64,000 nucleotides of DNA from a bacterium 1XD42-76 (GTDB taxonomy: Bacteria; Bacillota; Clostridia; Lachnospirales; Lachnospiraceae), in contig QZDW01000002.1 in the NCBI GenBank assembly GCA_009917545.1, positions 124,001 to 188,000 on the forward strand, given 5' to 3'. Positions 1 to 6,751 of this stretch are shown in pieces (within the stretch, counting starts at the first letter, position 1; every line of letters starts with the position of its first letter). The notes under the pieces are model-generated. The model was not told the DNA's origin. It did no database searches and worked only from the letters and a program-made list of their open reading frames with translations. The translations under genes were made by a program, and so were the position numbers.

Positions 1-2
1 CC

Positions 3-1424
3 AGAATGCAGGCGCTGACAAATCTGCTCAATGAAGCTTCTAGGAAACTCGACGAAGCCGAGCAGGCCGAGTATTCCAAGCTTTCCGGAAAAGGTACGAG
101 CGAAAACGGATCGGTGGAACAGATCAATGACATGCTTCGTCAGATCGGCGACTTAAACCGTCAGATTAAAAGAAACCAGATCCACGGCCAGCCAAGTCTG
201 GAGCTGATGGATGAGAGGAATATGCTGCTCGATCAATTAGCCAGTTATATTCCGATCGAGGTTACTTATTATAAAGATGTGAATCATGATGGGATTGATA
301 ATACTGATCCGACTAAACCTGACCTGAGTGAAGAATATCATCTCGATGGACAGGGCAATATTCTTGGTAAGAAAGAATGGCCCGATGACGTGAGAGTCGA
401 GATGGTCTATGAGTCTGTTGATCCAAATACCGGTTTAAAGGAGAAAAAGAAGATTGTCCTCGTCGAAGGTTCCTATGGGAATGGCGAAATAGACAAAGAG
501 AATTATGGGAAGCTCTCGATTGATGCTACGCCCAATCCTGATGGCAGCGTCAGTCCCGAAAATATTAAGCTTACCTTTACAGCTGCTCATTTTGATAAGG
601 ACGGCAAAGAAAATGCTAACCCTACGACGGTTGACTTCAATAAAAATGCCGCTGCTGGGGGCACTCAGTTTCCCAGCGATTCCGGTTCCATTCAGGCCAG
701 TCTCGATATGCTCTGGAAAGACGGAGCAACGGCAAACCTTGACGATGTAAAGGGATATGATTACTATAGAGATCAGCTCGATACCCTGGCGCGCAATTTC
801 GCCATTGTAATGAATGAAATTAATATTCATGGAACCTCGACAGATCCAAATGTGCCTAAGGACGACACCCAGTTCCTGTTATTCAACAGAGATACGGGAA
901 CATACACTGATGGATTAGATATCACTGCCGGCAATATTGGTATCAGCAGTGGATGGATCGGCGGAACTGTCACAGTCAGTAAAGTTGGAACGGACGAGGA
1001 TGGCGGAAAGAACTCCAACGGCACTGTTTTGAATCTTCTGGAAGCCATGAAAACAAAATATGGACTTGATGCTAATGGTGACCCAATTAATTCCGTACAA
1101 GATATTCTTAAAGGCCTTAAAGATGCTAACGGAAAACCAATTGAAATTAACTTAGGCAACAATTCTTTTGCCGACTATATGAACCACGCTTCTACAGTCC
1201 TGGCAAATGATTCCTACCACAATCAGGTGGCGCTTAAGACCAACGTTACCGTATTAAACGGAATCCAGAACTCCCGTGATTCCGTATCGGGAGTCAGCCT
1301 GAATGAGGAAGCTTCCAATACTATGATTTATATGTCCGCATATAATGCGGCTTCGCGTCTGATGACAGCTCTTGACGAGGCATTGAATACATTGATTAAT
1401 AATACCGGCCTGGTAGGACGTTAA
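3..1424 (+). CDS. flgK: Flagellar hook-associated protein 1 (FlgK), 5' end cut off by the window
   Basis: FlgK is the first hook-filament junction protein; it is exported by the flagellar type III apparatus and sits between hook and filament. The reading frame is open from base 3, so the N-terminal coiled coil is missing here. The visible part starts in the FlgK helical region (GSVEQINDMLRQIGDLNRQI), which is followed by the family-typical LMDERNMLLDQL, a long variable D2/D3 region, and the C-terminal helix (SGVSLNEEASNTMIYMSAYN) that packs in the axial D0/D1 bundle. It is followed by flgL after about 140 bases, as in Bacillus subtilis. The call rests on the C-terminal motif plus gene order and is secure. 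Confidence 0.95.
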   Translation, partial: RMQALTNLLNEASRKLDEAEQAEYSKLSGKGTSENGSVEQINDMLRQIGDLNRQIKRNQIHGQPSLELMDERNMLLDQLASYIPIEVTYYKDVNHDGIDNTDPTKPDLSEEYHLDGQGNILGKKEWPDDVRVEMVYESVDPNTGLKEKKKIVLVEGSYGNGEIDKENYGKLSIDATPNPDGSVSPENIKLTFTAAHFDKDGKENANPTTVDFNKNAAAGGTQFPSDSGSIQASLDMLWKDGATANLDDVKGYDYYRDQLDTLARNFAIVMNEINIHGTSTDPNVPKDDTQFLLFNRDTGTYTDGLDITAGNIGISSGWIGGTVTVSKVGTDEDGGKNSNGTVLNLLEAMKTKYGLDANGDPINSVQDILKGLKDANGKPIEINLGNNSFADYMNHASTVLANDSYHNQVALKTNVTVLNGIQNSRDSVSGVSLNEEASNTMIYMSAYNAASRLMTALDEALNTLINNTGLVGR

Positions 1425-1503
1425 TCTGTATTTTCAAAATTAGCCAAAGTCCTGTCCAATTGATAAATTTAACAGAAAGCACAGACACAATCAGGTTTTC
1501 ACA

Positions 1504-1539
1504 TGGCATGCCAATGGTAAGATTCTTGTTGGCATGCCA
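1504..1539 (+). promoter_or_regulatory. Perfect hairpin in the flgK-flgL gap
   Basis: An 11-base arm (TGGCATGCCAA) is repeated as its exact reverse complement after a 14-base loop. Each arm is itself a palindrome (TGGCATGCCA). There is no T run behind it, so it does not look like an intrinsic terminator. It ends about 14 bases before the flgL ribosome binding site (ACGGAGGT at 1554-1561). It could be an mRNA processing or stability structure or an operator; the sequence does not decide. Confidence 0.55.
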
Positions 1540-1567
1540 GCAGCAATATATTACGGAGGTATTTCAT

Positions 1568-2791
1568 ATGCGTGTAGTAAATTCATCCATGTATCGAAAT
1601 TATACATCTTCACTCAATAAAGTACATTCCCAGCTTAATAAGAGCTTCAATAAGATTTCCAGCTCAAAGGCGTATGAAACAGCGGCTGATAATCCTCTTG
1701 CCTATTATGCGGGTAAAAAAATGGATAATCAGCACCAGGATGCACAGAGCAAGCTCCAGCTCTTAACGGATATCCAAAACCGTATTTATCAGCAGGAGTT
1801 GGGAGCCAGGGATATCAAGTCAGTTCTTTCCGAGGCCAAACAGAGAGTTATCTATGCGAGAACTGCCACCTCTACCGGCGAGTCTGATATCAGGACTCAT
1901 AAAGAAGACTTACTGCAAAAGTTGCAGCTTGTTGTCAATGATCTCAATACCCAGTATGAAGATTTCTATGTATACGGCGGAAATGACGTCAATACGACTC
2001 CGTTTTCCATGAATGCAGATATGGAAAAAATGGAAATGACGCTGACCTACCGCCATACATTCCCAGGCGAGAAGGAACCGACAGAGTTTACAATGACCTT
2101 TAAAGATCATGATCCTGACGGGAAAGGGGACTATGCCTTTGATATCTCTGTAGATGGCCAGCCGGTTGCCGAATATCAGGGAGATGGCAAATACAATATT
2201 GTTGACAAAATCGGAATGGATAAGGTAGTTAAAGCTATGTCTGAACAGGGCCGTGTTGATATCGGTTATGGTCTGATCAGCGATCGTTCTACCCTGTTGG
2301 ATACCTATACCGGCGGTCTGAATGTCCTCACCGGACTCAGTTCGGATACGGTTATAGCGCAAGATGGTCAAAATAAGGCAGAGGATCTCATACTGGAGCG
2401 TCTCAACAAGAGTCCTTTTGCTCTTATCGGCAAGGCGGCGCTCGCGATTCAGGAATACGAGGATGCCAGCCATAATGAAAGCGACGAGGTCAGCGCCAAG
2501 AAAGCGAAAGCAATCGAGACGCTCGGACAGACGATTGAGGAAATGTCCGCGACCGAGCAGAACGTTACCACTGTTTACTCCGATCTGGGCAATAAATATC
2601 AGCTTCTGGAGACAATGGAGACAAAGCTGAATGCATTTTCTGATTCTCTGAAAGAGCAGTATAAGGATAAGTTGGGAGCCGATCCTTATGAGGCAATCAT
2701 GGAAATGTTCAATAACCAGTATTCTTACAATGCAGCTCTGCAGGTGGGTTCAAAAATTATGGGTTCTTCCCTCTTTGATTTTATAAGCTGA
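1568..2791 (+). CDS. flgL: Flagellar hook-associated protein 3 (FlgL)
   Basis: FlgL is the second hook-filament junction protein, exported and placed between FlgK and flagellin. The start is the ATG at 1568 (MRVVNSSMYRNYTSSLNKV), set by ACGGAGGT seven bases upstream; an ATG 108 bases earlier in frame would run through the hairpin and lacks a ribosome binding site. The protein is 407 residues. The N-terminal flagellin-like helix carries KISSSKAYETAADNPLAYYA, and the C-terminal helix (NNQYSYNAALQVGSKIMGSSL) is the second half of the D0/D1 bundle. The middle domain (about residues 140-250) is variable. It is the second gene of the flgK-flgL-yviE-fliW-csrA run. Confidence 0.95.
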   Translation: MRVVNSSMYRNYTSSLNKVHSQLNKSFNKISSSKAYETAADNPLAYYAGKKMDNQHQDAQSKLQLLTDIQNRIYQQELGARDIKSVLSEAKQRVIYARTATSTGESDIRTHKEDLLQKLQLVVNDLNTQYEDFYVYGGNDVNTTPFSMNADMEKMEMTLTYRHTFPGEKEPTEFTMTFKDHDPDGKGDYAFDISVDGQPVAEYQGDGKYNIVDKIGMDKVVKAMSEQGRVDIGYGLISDRSTLLDTYTGGLNVLTGLSSDTVIAQDGQNKAEDLILERLNKSPFALIGKAALAIQEYEDASHNESDEVSAKKAKAIETLGQTIEEMSATEQNVTTVYSDLGNKYQLLETMETKLNAFSDSLKEQYKDKLGADPYEAIMEMFNNQYSYNAALQVGSKIMGSSLFDFIS

Positions 2792-2816
2792 TCGTATTTT
2801 TATGTTTTACCTGATT

Positions 2817-2857
2817 CACGGAATATGTATTTTCTGTACCTATATACATATTCCGTG
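2817..2857 (+). promoter_or_regulatory. Perfect 14-bp hairpin in the flgL-yviE gap
   Basis: CACGGAATATGTAT is followed after 13 bases by its exact reverse complement. No T run follows, so termination is unlikely. A second, 7-bp inverted repeat (TCTGAAA/TTTCAGA, about 2871-2897) lies directly against the next ribosome binding site (GGGGG before 2909) and might limit access to it. Function is inferred only. Confidence 0.5.
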
Positions 2858-2908
2858 GTCGTGCATATATTCTGAAATATGATTTAATTTTCAGAAAGGG
2901 GGCTATTT

Positions 2909-3508
2909 ATGGAATTGCTCATTAAGATCACATCGGAACCTATCCAGATGGCACGGTTTACTCAAAATGCCCGGTTAGTCAATTCCGATTCTGTAGATAT
3001 GGAAAGGCGGAAAGCTATCGCCCGGCATATGGCGATGCGCAACTCAACCCCAGGCGTGCAGGGATCAGCCTCCGTTACGGACATTACACGCATTAATCAC
3101 GCCTTTTCTAAAAGTACGATTCAGCCGCCGCAGGTTCCAAGCGAGCCGATACAGAATCTTGCTTCCAGACATCCGCAGTATTCTGCCCCGGCTCCGGCAG
3201 CGCCTTCGCCTGCTTCCCAAATTCCAGCGGAAAGTTATGCAGCGGCATCAGATGTAGCAGCGGCCGTGGTCGCCTCTGCACCAGAAACGGTTCAGCGGGA
3301 TGTTTCTCTTGAGACCAGCTCCAACTATACTGCTCAGCGCGGTTCTTTTGAGATGCGGGTCGCACGGGGAGACCTTACCTATCTCCCGCCTCTCGTCATG
3401 ACAATCATTACCCAGAGACCGCAGGTACACGTCGAATATATCGGCGGTTTTAATTATGTTCCTCCCCGCAGTAATCCTTCCGGCGGAAATATCAATTTAT
3501 TCACATAG
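2909..3508 (+). CDS. YviE-like flagellar locus protein (DUF6470 family)
   Basis: The protein has 199 residues, close to the roughly 190 residues of B. subtilis YviE. It sits where yviE does, between flgL and fliW. The N-terminus (MELLIKITSEPIQMARFTQN) and the C-terminus (VHVEYIGGFNYVPP) match that family; the middle, about residues 65-120, is an Ala/Pro/Ser-rich linker. No signal peptide or membrane segment is visible. A GGGGG ribosome binding site lies seven bases before the ATG. The molecular role of the family is not known; constant linkage to the hook-filament junction genes and FliW/CsrA suggests late flagellar assembly. Family assignment is fairly sure, function unknown. Confidence 0.8.
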   Translation: MELLIKITSEPIQMARFTQNARLVNSDSVDMERRKAIARHMAMRNSTPGVQGSASVTDITRINHAFSKSTIQPPQVPSEPIQNLASRHPQYSAPAPAAPSPASQIPAESYAAASDVAAAVVASAPETVQRDVSLETSSNYTAQRGSFEMRVARGDLTYLPPLVMTIITQRPQVHVEYIGGFNYVPPRSNPSGGNINLFT

Positions 3509-3523
3509 GAGTGTTAAACCGGT

Positions 3524-3991
3524 ATGACAATACAAACAGACTATGGCGTCGTGGAATATGAAGCAAAAGATCTATTTATATTTTCTGATGGTATTTTCGG
3601 ATTTCCCAAGCTCACAAAATATCTTCTTTTGTGTTTAAATGAAGGCGACGATTCCATGCTCTTGATGCTGTCAACAGAGGATTCCAAGGTAGAATTTGCA
3701 CTGATTAATCCGTTTTTACTTTGTCCGGACTACTCTCCCGCGTTATCGCCTGAAGAGCTTGCATGTCTGGAAGCAAAGGACAATTCGGAGCTTTCCTACT
3801 ATTCTATTTGTGTAGTGAAAGAAAATTATCTGGAAAATACTGTTAATTTAAAATGTCCCCTGGTAATCAATCCACAGACGCGGCGTGGGATCCAGGTGAT
3901 TCTGGAAAATTCTTCTTATGGACACCGTCATGAACTGCGTTCTTTCCCGACAATCGCTAATTCGACAAATGGAGATGAAACATCATGCTGA
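3524..3991 (+). CDS. fliW: Flagellar assembly factor FliW
   Basis: FliW is a cytoplasmic protein that binds either flagellin or CsrA. When flagellin is exported, freed FliW sequesters CsrA and lifts translational repression of flagellin mRNA. The protein has 155 residues, near the family size of about 145. Family features include the N-terminal strand region (YGVVEYEAKDLFIFSDGIFG), and the C-terminal region with VNLKCPLVINPQTRRGIQV, which matches the conserved LRAPIVIN segment. It overlaps csrA by 7 bases, so the two are translationally coupled, as expected for partners that must be balanced. Confidence 0.95.
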   Translation: MTIQTDYGVVEYEAKDLFIFSDGIFGFPKLTKYLLLCLNEGDDSMLLMLSTEDSKVEFALINPFLLCPDYSPALSPEELACLEAKDNSELSYYSICVVKENYLENTVNLKCPLVINPQTRRGIQVILENSSYGHRHELRSFPTIANSTNGDETSC

Positions 3992-4326
3992 TACTTCGAC
4001 GTAGAAAGAACGAAAGTCTTCTGATTGGAGACAACATCCGAATTACTATCATAGAATGTGCGGCGGACGGCGTAAGACTGGCAATTGACGCGCCAAAACA
4101 AGTGTCTATCCTGCGGGAAGAACTTTCCGAAGTAGAACAGACGAATAAAACAGCATTGACGCCTTCTGTTGGTTCTGTAATGCTGTTGCAGTCTATTCTT
4201 AAAAATCGGGCGACACAGACATCAAATGATCTGTCTGCATCGGATCATTCAACTGTTCTGTCAGATCATGCAGAGGAGCGTTCGGTTATCGTGTCGGACC
4301 ATATGGATGAACCGCCGCAATTATGA
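3985..4326 (+). CDS. csrA: Translational regulator CsrA with an unusual C-terminal extension
   Basis: CsrA binds GGA motifs in mRNA leaders as a dimer and blocks translation; in Gram-positives its main target is flagellin mRNA, antagonised by FliW. Residues 1-55 are a normal CsrA (MLILRRRKNESLLIGDNIRI, then VRLAIDAP and VSILREEL, with the RNA-binding arginine in the last motif). The protein is 113 residues instead of the usual 60-75. The extra tail is acidic and Ser/Asp/His-rich and holds the triplet SDH three times (SDHSTV, SDHAEE, SDHMDE). The start has GGAG nine bases upstream, inside fliW. The core call is certain; the role of the tail is unknown. Confidence 0.95.
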   Translation: MLILRRRKNESLLIGDNIRITIIECAADGVRLAIDAPKQVSILREELSEVEQTNKTALTPSVGSVMLLQSILKNRATQTSNDLSASDHSTVLSDHAEERSVIVSDHMDEPPQL

Positions 4327-4368
4327 TATTAAATTTCTTTTTTTATGTTTTACTATATTGTAAAATTT

Positions 4369-4472
4369 GAAAGGGACTATTGCAAAATACAACTGACATA
4401 CAATATGGCTGAGACTTATGAGCTTCAAAACCATATTTTGTATACAGCTACTGTTTTGCAACAGCCCCTTTC
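4369..4472 (+). terminator. Long imperfect inverted repeat after csrA, probable terminator
   Basis: The arms of about 40 bases run from GAAAGGGACTATTGCAAAAT to its near-complement ending GCAACAGCCCCTTTC, around a roughly 20-base centre. On + the stem is followed by a T-rich tract (TTTCATTTTC), so it can end the flgK-csrA transcript; on - it would also close the operon that ends at 4548. The stem is longer than normal terminators need and its outer end resembles two other hairpins at 6648 and 11838. Confidence 0.6.
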
Positions 4473-4547
4473 ATTTTCTATTGTGAAAGATTGTACGTAA
4501 AAAAGAAGGACATCCAGGTCAGATTCGATCCTATATACTCTTTGTTA

Positions 4548-5720
4548 TCAGGGAATCAGAGAGCGAAGCAAAAGCCGCCCTCCTCTCACGAGCCAAAATA
4601 CCGGGAGAAGCGCCGGAATTTTCTCCAAAACAGGATAAATGGAGGACATATAGTGATAATCCGGGAATACCCAGCTAAGTTTTCTCTTAATCTGCCCCAT
4701 TTGCTCTGTAATCTTTCTCTTCCAATATTCTCTGTCTTCCTTACGCCGCTCCTTCCTGATCTCCCTTTGTATCGCCTTACTCAGCTTAAGAGCCTGAACG
4801 TCTGTCTCAGCGTTTGTGATTCCTCTTGTCAGTAGTCTGTCCTCAAGGATATCATAAACACTCATATCTTCGAGCGGTGTCTGAAAATAATTATCTTTTT
4901 TATCGCCAAACCACATGTATGAGATTCGTAGTATTTTTTCTGCCAGCTCGTCAATCCGGAAATCAGCCAGCCGTTTCCAGAGCATCTCTTCCTCAATTTT
5001 CGCCCGCCAAGCCTTATGGCAGAGCTGGAGATCCAATACTTCCCGTATTGTCAGTTCATCCGTCACATAATTGTAAGCTGCCTGAACCATCCGGTACAAG
5101 AATTCACTCTCTAATGGAAGGATCCTGATATTCTGATATGGTTCTTCTATGTAAGAGGTTTCGATAATTTTGACTATATTTTTATTGTATCTCGATGTCC
5201 GGAAGGGTAGTTTATGATACAGGACAACGGAGACGCCTGACGTTCGGCGCATTCTTTCTCCATATCCCTTATAGATCTGATCGGTCTCGTATCCCAGATC
5301 AATAAGATATCCTTTCGCCAGATAATAATTCCCTTCATCAAACAAAAGCTGCAGCGGATTGTTCCCTGCTGTCTCTGGTATTTGATAATACTCTCTGACG
5401 GAACATGAGGTCAGAACGGTACAGGAAATTTCCCGCATATCCAGCCATGTGAGCACCTCTTTCACTGATTCATTGCAATTTTCTCCAAACAGGAGCGCTT
5501 CCTGGTAGCGTTCGAAAAAACGCTCCCGCCACTTATCCGGCAGAGCGTCCCCCTTCCCCAAGATTCCAAGATAAACGATATTGGCTATCTTATGATTGTC
5601 CGCCAGGCGGAACATTCTCTCCCAGTCAAGCCTGTTATATAAAACATGCAGCGTATCCTGGCGGATGATGGAAGATACCATCCCTACCAGGGTACGCCCT
5701 TCATACAATAATTGATTCAT
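4548..5720 (-). CDS. Nucleotidyltransferase-like protein of the flagellar locus
   Basis: A 390-residue cytoplasmic protein, last gene of the fliD operon, 30 bases after the chaperone-like gene. The layout resembles the uncharacterised nucleotidyltransferase family PF14907 (NTP_transf_5): an N-terminal helical part, then LLFDEGNYYLAKGYLIDLGY (about residues 127-146), which matches the region following the catalytic aspartates, then a helical second half (EFLYRMVQAAYNYVTDELTI). Where active members have an Asp-x-Asp pair before this region, this protein reads NNPLQLLFDE, so catalysis may be lost. The C-terminus is strongly basic with a hydrophobic tail (KIPALLPVFWLVRGG). Position suggests a role in filament or flagellin maturation, but that is inference; family call moderate. 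Confidence 0.5.
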   Translation of the reverse strand: MNQLLYEGRTLVGMVSSIIRQDTLHVLYNRLDWERMFRLADNHKIANIVYLGILGKGDALPDKWRERFFERYQEALLFGENCNESVKEVLTWLDMREISCTVLTSCSVREYYQIPETAGNNPLQLLFDEGNYYLAKGYLIDLGYETDQIYKGYGERMRRTSGVSVVLYHKLPFRTSRYNKNIVKIIETSYIEEPYQNIRILPLESEFLYRMVQAAYNYVTDELTIREVLDLQLCHKAWRAKIEEEMLWKRLADFRIDELAEKILRISYMWFGDKKDNYFQTPLEDMSVYDILEDRLLTRGITNAETDVQALKLSKAIQREIRKERRKEDREYWKRKITEQMGQIKRKLSWVFPDYHYMSSIYPVLEKIPALLPVFWLVRGGRLLLRSLIP

Positions 5721-5750
5721 ATATCATCTCTCTTTGAGCGTCTGCTCTTT

Positions 5751-6197
5751 TTATGCTCTCTGCGGGGTCTCCTGTTTCTCTGCCTCTGCACCATAATAGG
5801 ATTTCTTACCAGCGATCCGCTTGTTAAGTCTCTGGTCAGCCGCCCTCAGCTCCTGCAGAATCGCACAGGTTCTCTGACGAATCTCGTAGATCTTATTCTC
5901 TTCTACATCATTGGCGACAAACTCAGACAGATCAGATGCAACCAGCGAATGGAGTCTCTCATAAGCCTCCCTGTCTGTCTCTCCCATCTGCCAGATCTCT
6001 TCCATGCAGGAATCGGCCTTCTCCATTTCCTCCGCACGCATCTCTAAAAGCATGTTGGCAGATATTTCGTCATTACGCTCAAATGCCTGTGCCAGTTCCC
6101 CGGTCAGCCTCTCAATCTCCCTCACAGAGCCGTATCTTCTCTGCAGCAGGACCATAATTCTTGCCGTATCGAGCTTGCCTTGCGTCGCGTCCTCCAT
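5751..6197 (-). CDS. Small helical protein, probable flagellar export chaperone (FliT/FlgN-like)
   Basis: 148 residues, predicted almost wholly helical, with no membrane segment or signal peptide. It lies 6 bases after fliS in the fliD-fliS operon, exactly where a FliT-type chaperone for FliD is found in other bacteria. The sequence has a leading helix (LQRRYGSVREIERLTGELAQ), a second rich in Met/Glu (LLEMRAEEMEKADSCMEEI), and a basic tail (LNKRIAGKKSYYG). There is a GAGGG ribosome binding site nine bases before the ATG. Size, fold and place support a chaperone; direct similarity to FliT is too weak for me to call the gene. Confidence 0.5.
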   Translation of the reverse strand: MEDATQGKLDTARIMVLLQRRYGSVREIERLTGELAQAFERNDEISANMLLEMRAEEMEKADSCMEEIWQMGETDREAYERLHSLVASDLSEFVANDVEENKIYEIRQRTCAILQELRAADQRLNKRIAGKKSYYGAEAEKQETPQRA

Positions 6198-6203
6198 AGA
6201 CTC

Positions 6204-6608
6204 TTACCCTCGTCTCTCTCTTTCCTTTACAATATGCATGTCGTTTACCTGCTTGCTCGCCTCATCAAACGCTTCTCTGAGCTCTGAGAGAATATGACGG
6301 ATACGTCCCAGCTCATCCTGCCTTCTTTCCCTGCCAGCCTTTACCATACTTAAGTCATAGACAAGATAATTGTAAATCCGCCTCAAATCTCTGCTGATCG
6401 GCTGCTCCATATCCAAGATATCTGTCAGATAGCGGACAATCCGGCTCGTGCGTGTCACGCAGTCGTCAAAATCGTCATAGTTTTTATCCTTCAGAGAATA
6501 CTCCGCCCTTTTTAAGCGGCGGATCGCTTCATCAAATATCAGCAACAGCTGTTCCGGGCCTGACATGGAATAAATGCTTTTTTCTTTGTATAGATTGTAT
6601 CCGTTCAT
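6204..6608 (-). CDS. fliS: Flagellin export chaperone FliS
   Basis: FliS binds the C-terminal part of newly made flagellin, prevents its polymerisation in the cytoplasm and hands it to FlhA. The 134-residue protein shows the family start (YNLYKEKSIYSMSGPEQLLL) followed by IFDEAIRRLKRAEYSLKDKN, and the later helix DLRRIYNYLVYDLSMVKAGR. All are FliS hallmarks. It lies between fliD and the small chaperone-like gene; a hairpin (6648-6705) separates it from fliD. Ribosome binding site GAGAGGAA before the ATG. Confidence 0.95.
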   Translation of the reverse strand: MNGYNLYKEKSIYSMSGPEQLLLIFDEAIRRLKRAEYSLKDKNYDDFDDCVTRTSRIVRYLTDILDMEQPISRDLRRIYNYLVYDLSMVKAGRERRQDELGRIRHILSELREAFDEASKQVNDMHIVKERERRG

Positions 6609-6647
6609 TTAATTCCTCTCTTTAAAAAGAAATATGATTCAGGATAC

Positions 6648-6705
6648 GGGGCTGCTGCAAAGAGTTTTGTATCGTCTGGATACCTGTCTCTCTTGCAGCA
6701 GCCCC
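6648..6705 (-). promoter_or_regulatory. Hairpin between fliD and fliS
   Basis: GGGGCTGCTGCAA and its exact reverse complement enclose a 32-base centre. On - it lies between the fliD stop and the fliS start. No T run follows on -, so partial attenuation, RNA processing or stabilisation of the fliD message is more likely than full termination. Its end (GGGGCTG-TGCAA) resembles the hairpins at 4369 and 11838. Confidence 0.55.
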
Positions 6706-6751
6706 GGCCTGAAAGGTTACTGCCTTTTGCAGAGTCTCCTCCGCGCCGGGA

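Noticed and set aside
3431-3460. GCCGATAT on - resembling a sigma-28 -10 box
   Set aside because: It lies inside the yviE-like coding sequence and has no TAAA at the right distance.
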